In this document: positions 56,694-64,000 of the stretch, piece after piece
Position numbering within the stretch: the stretch's first letter is position 1
How the letters are laid out: the number at the start of each line of letters is the position of its first letter
Assembly: GCF_018294505.1 (NCBI RefSeq)
Contig: NC_057808.1
Location: 358,658,696-358,722,695, forward strand
DNA: 64,000 bases
Reading direction: 5' to 3'
Source: Triticum aestivum
Lineage: Eukaryota; Streptophyta; Magnoliopsida; Poales; Poaceae
The notes under the pieces: model-generated
Told to the model about the DNA's origin: nothing
The model's input: the letters and a program-made list of their open reading frames with translations, nothing else
Databases searched by the model: none
Translations under genes and position numbers: made by a program

Positions 56694-56993
56694 GAAAGCT
56701 ACGCGTACAGCGAGAAGTGGGGACAGCTACCATATCTTTGATTTAGATTCTTATATGTTCTGACTGCAATAGAACACCTGAAAATGTTTGATTTACCAAC
56801 ACAAACACGACAACACGTACCGCAACTTCAGGAACTGCAGCACGCACACTCCACTGGTGATTGCTGAAGAAACAACTCTCAACATACAGTGGTTAACTTT
56901 TCACCAAATGGTCTCAAGTTTTCAGTAACAGCCCTCACATCTTGACGGAGAAAAGTGATTCTGAAACCATTCAGAAAAGTATTTAGGCAGCAG

Positions 56994-57321
56994 AGGGAAG
57001 AGCAGTTTACGGCGGCTGGCAGTAGCTGATTTTGCGACGGTCGGCGTCACGATGGGCGCAACTCCATATATTGGGGGCCAGCAGCAGGGATTTGTTCCCA
57101 CAACACGGATGGCGTTGCAATGGTAGAAAAATGCTTCACCCAGTCGCACCACGGCTCATGTTGCAAACCTTCAAGCGCAACATGAAGCATGTTGCAAGCA
57201 ACTGGGCGCTGTTGAGATCCGGTGACTGCCACTCACGCCATCCAACGGTTACAAAGGCGTCCGGTCCAATCCAAACATCACCCGGCTGACGCGTGGTGCC
57301 GCCAAGTTATAGGCTTTTTTT
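56994..57321. other. Spacer between tandem copies A and B
   Basis: No gene seen. It contains several ATGTTGCA/GTTGCAA motifs (57110-57200) of the kind found in some Triticeae Mutator-like MITEs, but no terminal repeats were found. Confidence 0.3.
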
Positions 57322-58865
57322 TCTGGCAAGTTGCTCGTACTGGTATAATAAAGAATTTGCTCGTAACTTTAACCTGTTTTCTCCTAACTGTGCATCAACA
57401 CTGAAGTCTCTTTATTGCAGCAACTCCAACTCCACTTTTGTGTCCAGTTATACTTTCAGTGTGTAGTTGGATCTTAACTGTCTTCGGCCTGAAATCAATT
57501 GTCTAACACAAAAATCAAGATGACATTTGCTCAAATAAATGACAACCGACTAGAAAATTGCAAATATTGTGCAAACGAAGGAGCTATTATTTCAGTGGGC
57601 AGTGAAATTAAAATGACATTATGAATGATGCTCACCCATGAACACATATGCTAAGGACATAACGTCATCCTCGCAGATGATGAGATTTTTCAAACTAGGG
57701 CTAGAGTTTCTGAAGGAAATCCTCCCTGACTGCACTAAGAGGCAAAGATATACCCTTCTCACAAGCACCGGTCGTCAGTGGTGACACACGGCCGCGTGCC
57801 ATGGCCTAGCCAACAATGCTCCTCGGTGAGCCTTGTTTTTTTTTCATACGATCCAAAATGGATTGGGTTCCACTACAAAAGATAACGGAACAAAACACAA
57901 AGTCTCACAATATAGCATCCTGGTGCAGAAACGAAAAATCCAAAAGGATAGGTTTCCAGATGGCCAGCAAAAGCATCAGCCTTGCTGCCGCATGCACCGT
58001 GAGCCTTGTTATGGGCAGGTATGAAATCCGCATCAGCAACAAGCGCATAGTAACACCATTTTTTTGCAGTAACCCTGTTGATTTGAAACCCTAGCTGAGA
58101 GCAAAGACCACAATAGCTTTTATAGTAACACCATTTCTTACAAACGCCGTATCAGCTTCTATAGCAACACAAATTTTACAGACGCCAAAGACACATTCAC
58201 ACGCTGTTAGTTCTGAGTTGGTCATTTGGACAATATCTTGATTCTGGACGCCTACCATGTTTTTATTGCATTGCTGGTTCTTTGCTAGTTTCGGAAGGCT
58301 CAAACACTTAGCAATGAAGCAATGGCAGCCCATAGGTAAGCCCCTGTGCACACAGTAGCTGGAAAGATTAGGCACATTTGCCGGCTATGCCAAATTTGGA
58401 AGCCTGCAAGTATTTCTTAGTGTCAGAATCCACAGAGTTCCTGTGAAAGAGAAAAGTGTGAAAAATGCTGCCAAACTACAACACACAAGGGGGAAATAAG
58501 AAAATGTTTTCACGCCGTATAAATCTGGAAAAGCTATATTTTTCAACAACGGAAAGGAAGTTCGGAAAGCTACGCATAAAGAGGGGAGAAATGGGGACGG
58601 CTACCATATCTTTGATTTTGGATTCCTACGTTCTGACTGTAATATAACGCCTGAAAATATTTCATTTACCCACACAAACACGGCAACACGTACCGTAACT
58701 TCAGGAATTGTAGCATGCGCGCTCCACCGGTGATTGCTGAAGAAAAAACTCTCAAAATACAGTAGTTAACTTTTCACCAAATGGTCTCAACTTTTCAGAA
58801 ACAGCCCTCGAATCTTAGCGGAGTAAAGTGATTCTGAAACCATTCAGATAAGTATTTAGGCAGCT
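57322..58865 (+). repeat. Low-copy tandem segment, copy B (Harbinger-free)
   Basis: Its left part (57322-57560 and 58198-58245) matches 1181-1472 and 4157-4488. Its right part (58262-58865) matches copy A's right arm. At 58240-58262 these two parts are continuous (CCATGTTTTTATTGCATTGC), where copies 1 and A carry a Harbinger element. 57560-58197 holds sequence with no match in the other copies and no recognisable gene. Confidence 0.8.
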
Positions 58866-59147
58866 GCAGATTATCAAAAAATTAAAGAGGACGGAACATA
58901 ACGGTATTTTGGTCATTTGCTAGGTGAAATACACACCTTCTACGTTTGTCTAGCTGCTGTCCTCCATGATTTTACCAAGTAACAGTTCACTTGAGTGGCA
59001 CAAAAAAAAAAGCTTTTCATATCGAACAGTTGCAGTGCTGCACAAAAACTGGGAGGATCACTCAAAAATATTAAAGCTTGGATCAAGATGTTTTATGCAG
59101 AACACTACCAAAAGGTATGTATCCTGTTCCTACTGACCATTTTCAGT
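58866..59147 (-). other. Putative 3' UTR and downstream region of the PPR gene
   Basis: No coding signal. It lies directly beyond the TAA/TGA end of the PPR frame on the minus strand. An AATATT/AATAAA-like signal was not placed with confidence. The match to copy A ends at 58865. Confidence 0.4.
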
Positions 59148-61433
59148 TCACTCTTGATCAACCTTTCCAATCGCCTCAAGTATAGATGAATATGTAATAA
59201 GATCATAGTCAAATCCTAACGCATTCATCTCTTTCATCAATTTAGCTGCCTCCTCAAACATGCCTGCATGACTCAAGGCACCAAGAACCGTATTATATGA
59301 CACAGCATCTGGTTTTATTGCAGACTGTTTCATATTAGAAAGCATCCCCATTGCACGATCAGGACCTCCTGTTTTTGCCAGTGCATTCAGGATAATATTG
59401 TATGAATTGATATCAGGAATACACCCATGGTCTTGCATTCTTCTCATTGTAGTAAGGGCTTCATCAAGCATGCCTGCTCTTGCCAATCCAGACATGAGGG
59501 CGTTGTAAGCATAAACATTAGGAGTGCAACCAAGTCTGTTCATCTCATCAAACAGATCTACAGCATCATCAAGCCGTCCAGCCTTCCCTAAGTGTTTTAT
59601 CATCACCGCATACACTCGAGCACTAGAGGAGCCACAATTTTCTTTTAGTTCCTGAAATAGCTCGTGTGCAAGATCATACCGTTTGGCTTTTCCAAGAGCA
59701 TCAATCAGGCTGCAATATGCCGCTGGACATGGAGGGAAGCCCTTTTCATCCATCTCCTCCAGCAGCATCATAGCCTTCTCCGTCCTGTTGGTTTTGCATA
59801 ATCCATCAATCAAGATTGAGTAGGTGAATGGACTAGGGGAGATTCCACTTTCCTTCATTCTCTCGAACCATGATGAAATCTCAGAAATACGAGATTTAGA
59901 TTCAAAAAGTGCTTTTATTATAGTGTTGTAGGTCACCACGCTAGGAATACACCTTAATGTCTCCATCTCCTCAAACAACTTCATAGCATCATCTAAACGA
60001 CCAGCCTTGCCCAAGAAATTTATCATATTATTCATAAGAACTGTGTCTGGCCTGCAGCCTTCTCGTCGCATTTCATAGAAGAAGTTATATGCTTCATCAA
60101 ATCTCCCAGCTTTACCAAGTCCCCTAATTAATTCAGTGTAAGTAAACACATCTGGTCGGCAGTACTGATGCCTCATCTCTTCAAACAAACTCAATGCTCC
60201 ATGAACATTGTCCAATTTAAAGAGCAAAGCCATTAGCATGGTATATATCTTAGCAGTTGGCTGCATTCCATTGTCCTTCATCTCATTCAACAACCAAATT
60301 GCTGAATCCTGGCGACCAAGTTTGCAGAAAGCAGAAATGAGCGCACTGTAAGTCACGGTGTCTGGGAAGCATTGGCCCTCGTTGCTCATCTCATTGTAAA
60401 GTTCATGCACTTTCTCATACTCCCCCTCATGCATTAACATGATTATCATGCTATTATATGCCTGAGCAGTGGGTTGACACTTTCGTGCCTTGATTTGGTA
60501 AAAGATTGCAACTGCCTTACTGATCATCTTGGCATTTCCCAGCATCCGGATGATGTCTGATAGCTCCATCGGCGTGACAACACATACAGGATTCCGTACC
60601 ATTTCTTGGATCATTTTCCACATTTCACCATACTGCTCTACTACCTCTAAACAGCGTATCAATGCCATGTAAGTGGATGTGTCGTGTTCGTAATTCCTCT
60701 TCCTTGCTGCCCATCTGAAAAATTGCATCTTCACACTGACCCCAACATCGGTGTTCATAACCTCTCTTACCAACCAGTGATCAACTTTCATCATTAATAC
60801 CTCCAACGCCTTCTCAGCATCAGGGCCCCACTTGAATATCTTCAGGATCCTAATGAACCTCTCATCCATGACTCTTATGGAATGTGTGTACCTTGGTCCA
60901 GTGGTTGCTACTGCCTCCTCACTCTGACGAACCTGGGCCTGGAACATCTGGACAATCTCATTCTCTGTGCGCCAGCAATTCAAGATTTTCAAACAAAATA
61001 AAAAAAGGCATTAGTATTAAAAATGTCATTTCATACAGCAACAGAGATCGTATTAAAACAACAATCTAATCCAGCACACATGAGGACTAATCTCAGAAGG
61101 AAATAATTTATTCTACCTCACTAAGGCAACTGTTACAGATGGCTGCATCAGAACATGATTTCACTCGAGTTAGCAGTATAAAGAAAGCTGATCTGACCTT
61201 GTAATACGTAATGATATCATAGCAACTAACAACAAAGGTCAGGTTCCTGAAACCCTTCCTAATTTCCGCTGGAACTTATGACAGAGCCCACGCCTAGCAC
61301 ATTCTTAGCAAACCGAAATAAAGGGGAAGCGTTGATGGGTGGGGGTGGGGGTATGTGTGTCACCTGTTTGCTTTACCCTCCACGCGAGGTGCGGCGACGA
61401 GGAGATGCCCCGGACGGCGAGGAGGCGCGCCAT
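59148..61433 (-). CDS. P-class pentatricopeptide repeat (PPR) protein, two exons, At3g16010-like
   Basis: Exon 1 is 61433-61364 (70 nt, MARLLAVRGISSSPHLAW...), with donor CAG|GTGACA. The intron is 61363-60965 (399 nt). The acceptor is GCGCACAG, and exon 2 is 60964-59148. The splice restores KQTENEIVQMF, which matches the start of Arabidopsis At3g16010; total 628 aa against about 640 there. After a conserved N-terminal block (RFIRILKIFKWGPDAEKALE) come about 14 PPR motifs of 35 residues and a partial last one, with typical TYNxLI...A..LF.EM...G..P spacing, for example DVFTYTELIRGLGKAGRFDE. No E, E+ or DYW domain is present. The Arg/Ser-rich start suggests import into mitochondria or plastids. 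PPR proteins of this class bind organellar RNA, stabilising or processing transcripts. No stop or frameshift is seen, so it is probably functional. The start was chosen because it splices in phase. Confidence 0.93.
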
Positions 61434-61545
61434 CTCCGTCGGCCGGCGGCCGTCGGCTTACGATACGGCGGCGAGGAAGAGGAGGGGGTGGGGATAGGCG
61501 CAGGGGTTACGAACGGGCCCTGCAGGATGTAGGTGGAGTCAGATT

Positions 61546-61568
61546 TGGGCCGTGGGGCTGGGAGCCCA
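61546..61568 (-). promoter_or_regulatory. Possible site II elements upstream of the PPR gene
   Basis: TGGGCC (+, 61546-61551) and TGGGCT (minus, 61568-61563) lie 113-135 bp upstream of the start codon. Paired TGGGCY motifs (site II, bound by TCP factors) are frequent in plant promoters of organelle-related genes. No TATA box is clear. With only about 200 bp before the LINE insertion, the core promoter must be short. Confidence 0.35.
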
Positions 61569-61638
61569 ACCAGGGCATCACTCGATCCGAGTTTGTTGAC
61601 GAGCTCAGGAGAGTTCACAATTTAACTAGGCATGCTCA

Positions 61639-61938
61639 TGCAATTCCTATCCATTGGGTCTGACTGTAAGCAAGTGGTTAATCACATCAATCTGGCAGCA
61701 GGAAGCAACTACGGCAGCATAATTAGAGAGATCAGAGATTATAGTAATAGCTTTAGTGATTGTGTTTTTAATTTTCAATCAAGAGCTTCGAATTTCGACT
61801 TTAGTGATTATAGTATAGATTTAGCTTTTTCCTCCCCCTTGGTAGACACTTATGGTTGGGAGCTTCACATAACGTGAAATCCATTCATGTAAACATTTAC
61901 AACATGCAATAAAGCCTAGATGCTCTTTCCCTAAAAAA
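61639..61938 (+). mobile_element. 5'-truncated LINE tail with RNase H relic and 11-bp TSD
   Basis: AGGCATGCTCA at 61628-61638 recurs at 61939-61949 around 300 bp ending in poly(A) (TTTCCCTAAAAAAA). The frame reads SIGSDCKQVVNHINLAAGSN, then YGSIIREIRDYSNSFSDCVF and FQSRASNFD: the plant LINE-type RNase H domain (RVT_3), with the conserved SDCKQVV start. AATAAAGCCTAGATGC precedes the A-run. It sits about 200 bp upstream of the PPR start codon, in the opposite orientation. Confidence 0.8.
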
Positions 61939-61955
61939 AGGCATGCTCAAGTCAA

Positions 61956-61973
61956 AAGAGAGAGAGAGAGAGG
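61956..61973. repeat. (AG)n microsatellite
   Basis: AGAGAGAGAGAGAG-type run after the LINE, followed by a further GGCATGCTCAACT copy (61972) and AACTAGGCATGCT (61993), local echoes of the target site. Confidence 0.8.
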
Positions 61974-62020
61974 CATGCTCAACTAAAATAATAATTAACT
62001 AGGCATGCTTTATCTTTAAA

Positions 62021-62110
62021 TCAGGGGAGTTGTTTGTGGTTGGGTTTGCCTAATGATCCACTTGTTATAGCTGTAATCATATATGTTGATCAATAAAGCC
62101 TAGCAGAAAA
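62021..62110 (+). mobile_element. Second LINE 3' end with poly(A)
   Basis: GGGAGTTGTTTGTGGTTGGG, TGATCCACTTGTTATAGC and GATCAATAAAGCCTAGCAG followed by eight A match the 3' end of the LINE group seen at 61639-61938 (the same AATAAAGCCTAG). Only about 90 bp remain and no TSD was found. Confidence 0.6.
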
Positions 62111-62115
62111 AAAAG

Positions 62116-62565
62116 CTTCTGAGACTCAGATTTCACATCATAGTAGGGGAGCCAAAAATATGGATGACCGACCCCGCCGGCGACTCGCTAACACGCGAGC
62201 TTCCGTCCGGCGAGCCCGAGCTACAGCTGCCACTTCAAGCCCAACCTAGGTTAGCCACCCCCACGTCGACGTCGCCACCTTCCCCACGCCCGCTCCGTCC
62301 CTTGCCCGCCGACCTCATGGCTTCTCCGGCGCCAAGGCTTCCAGTAGCACGTCGACTGCCATCATTGCCATCCTTCTCCCCAGGTATCGCGTTTCAAAAC
62401 CGCGTACTTTCATCCTTTCATCCCGGCATCATGGTTGATCCCGTTTCTTTCCCCGTTCTATCATCTCTGGGTACCATCTGGGTCACACCGTCATCGGTGG
62501 CACTCTGTTTCTCTACCTACCGCGTCTCGCCTCCTGTGTCGTTATTCTTGCATGCGCGACTTGAT
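62116..62565. other. GC-rich segment, no gene assigned
   Basis: An open + frame from 62164 (Pro/Ser-rich) has no recognisable protein. CCCCAG|GTATCG at 62386 could be a splice donor, so an exon or captured gene piece is possible. It runs into LTR sequence near 62566. Confidence 0.3.
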
Positions 62566-62975
62566 TGTGGGTGTTATGGACCAAGGGGTACTTACCATGT
62601 CGACTCCCAGCCAGGTGGGCTGAGTCGAGGACCCCCTTTTGGGAACCCCTTGACGCATACAAGGAAGGTTACACAAGACTTGGCATACAAGACAAGGACT
62701 TTTCTCCACCGACATAGCCGACCATGACTCCTTTTATCCTAGGCCTCTGGTACATTATATAAACCGAGAACAGGCTAGTCGATAGATCATTAGAATCTTA
62801 TACAACAATCTCGTGGTAGATATTTGTACTCTGTACTATACCCCAATACAATAAACACAAGCAGGGTGTAGGGTATTATCTATTCGAGAGAGCCTGAACC
62901 TGGGTAAAAATCCTTATGTCTTTGTTACCATCGTTTCAGGACGCCTAACTTAGGATCTCTACCTCGAGATCTGCC
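62566..62975 (+). mobile_element. Gypsy LTR fragment
   Basis: It starts near TGTTATGGACCAAGGGGTAC. It has TATA TTATATAAACC at 62754-62764, CCCCAATACAATAAACAC, and the CCTCGAGATCTGCCGAATTT end common to a set of grass gypsy LTRs. About 130 bp of internal-like sequence (to 63105) follow, with no primer-binding site seen. The ends are approximate. Confidence 0.55.
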
Positions 62976-63104
62976 GAATTTCACTCCATCACTGAACATC
63001 TCTTGGCGATCAAGGTGGAAGACCTGGTTTTCGCCGATTTTGTGGCAAGCCCGACAATGGCTAGGTTCATTGTTGAGGCCGGCATTGGGCACACAACATC
63101 CATC

Positions 63105-64000
63105 CATCCATCTTGCTCTATAATAACATTAAAAAGGAAGCTCCAGTGTCCACGAGTGGCAGACTTCTATCTTTTTGTGAAGCTTCGTAATTATGGTTAA
63201 ATACCCACCAATTAGTATAGGGTTAACACTAGCATCACCCTGGATAGTTCGGCAAGAAATCTTGCTTTAACATCAGGCTGAGCATCTCCATATATAAACA
63301 CCAAATCCCAAATGAAATTATTTGTCACATTGTGTACAGTCATTTTAATATGATATTCCCCATTTTTCTTGAGATATAATATCTAGAACATTGTGATTAA
63401 CCCTGATAATAAACCTCCTGATTTTCCTCTAGCAGGTGTGTGATGCGAATAAAAATCTCTTTCAGCACATATGGCCTGGAAATCATTTCTAGAATTTTTT
63501 TGTCTCATTGTTTATTGTAAGCCTAAAAAATCAACTTTCATATCCATAAAAAGTTCGCTAAGAAATCTCCTCTTCACCCCCCCAAATCCCCTCATATTCC
63601 AGAAAACACCTCTCATGTTTAATAAAAATGAAAATATTTCACCTTTTTCCCTTTTACTAGGTTTATCAAGCCCTTCAATCACCACATGAGGTTTCCCTCA
63701 AGAATTCTATGAGGTCCTACTTTTTTCCCTTTTTATGAGAAAATAAATGTTTAAAATGTTCCCCGCTCTCCTCCTCTTCATCATTATTATCACTATCTTC
63801 CCCATTTCCAAGCAAAATCTTCAATATCATGTTCTCATGTTTCAATTACAGCCTCACCTCCTGTATGGGGCTTGAGTTTTTATTAGAGTTATTAATCAGC
63901 CACACATCAACTCTACTTGTTCAATTGATTTTATTTGATATTATAATCAACCATATCAATTTTCCCCAAAAATTCAGCCCACATCTTGGGACACATGCAA
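63105..64000 (-). pseudogene. LINE endonuclease domain relic (L1-type ORF2), minus strand
   Basis: On the minus strand from about 63620, WNMRGFGGVKRRFLSEL is followed by MKVDFLGLQ, a stop where ETM would be expected, then ERDFYSHHTPARGKSGGLL, NFIWDLVFIYGDAQPDVKAR and a degraded GGYLTI at the place of GGDFN. These are the ordered motifs of an APE-type LINE endonuclease, which nicks target DNA. Several stops and frame changes are present. Upstream (63720-64000) an acidic EDSDNNDEEEESGEHF stretch may be the linker before the domain. The 3' side ends near 63105 against LTR-type sequence. The relic continues beyond the window. Confidence 0.75.

Larger units (their letters stand above)
54555..56993 (+). 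repeat. Low-copy tandem segment, copy A, right arm
   Basis: It matches 58262-58865 once the insertions are removed. Shared blocks are GGAAGGTCTCAAACACTT, AGCAATGAAGCAATG, GTAAGCCCCTGTGCACA, TGCTGCCAAACTACAACACA and TTAACTTTTCACCAAATGGT. It carries three insertions absent from copy B: a Tourist-like MITE (54589-56260), a Stowaway MITE (56411-56495) and a 64-bp insert (56630-56693). Confidence 0.85.

Noticed and set aside
1..64000. tRNA or rRNA genes
   Set aside because: No tRNA cloverleaf signature (GTTCGA-type T arm with paired acceptor) or rRNA-like stretch was noticed. TGGTATCAGAGC matches at 25620 and 38810 are primer-binding sites. A covariance-model scan would be needed to exclude them fully.

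Overview
The window is nuclear DNA of a grass of the wheat tribe (Triticeae). It is about 85-90% transposable elements, stacked in several layers, with one recognisable host gene. The assignment rests on LTR ends typical of Triticeae elements (TGATACGTCTCC..., BARE1/WIS-type ends, TGTGACACCC...), long LTRs of 1.6-4 kb, Stowaway and Tourist MITEs, and a GT-AG split PPR gene. Family names come from memory of these groups; boundaries, target-site duplications (TSDs) and breaks were read directly.

Layout. 1-1118 is GC-rich low-copy DNA. A low-copy segment then occurs three times: copy 1 at 1119-1472; copy A, split into a left arm (4102-4488) and a right arm (54555-56993); and copy B (57322-58865), just 3' of the PPR gene. 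Copies 1 and A carry a PIF/Harbinger element at the same point (TTA target), and copy B is the empty site. Between copies 1 and A lies a broken gypsy fragment (2225-4104). The Harbinger of copy A is split: its left TIR and transposase start are at 4489-5445, and its transposase end and right TIR are at 54000-54551. The roughly 48.5 kb between them is nested retrotransposons.

Nesting. The outermost layer is a Tat-like gypsy element O (5446-53999; gag-pro on +, an intron-bearing antisense ORF near the 3' LTR, pol lost). Inside its gag is an Athila-like non-autonomous element M (7475-29925, minus strand, TSD CGGTG). M holds a solo BARE1/WIS-type LTR in one LTR (8568-10301) and, in the other, a complete chromovirus C (15902-29619, minus strand, TSD GGTAG). 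C has ~4 kb LTRs, an extra ORF before gag, and a gag-pol frame with four stops. In the protease of O is an Athila-like composite X/Y (30982-51415), itself split by a coding-free LTR element D (35026-46925, TSD AATGC, two N gaps). LTR divergence counted by eye falls from O (about 5%) through D (about 3%) and M (about 2.3%) to C (about 1.5%), which agrees with the nesting order.

Right end. Copy A's right arm holds a Tourist-like MITE broken by a 1.44 kb retroposon with a 13-bp TSD, and a small Stowaway MITE. The host gene (59148-61433, minus) is a two-exon P-class PPR gene resembling Arabidopsis At3g16010, predicted 628 aa. Upstream of it are two LINE 3' ends, a gypsy LTR fragment and a minus-strand LINE endonuclease relic running off the window. 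Apart from the PPR gene, almost every reading frame belongs to a mobile element.
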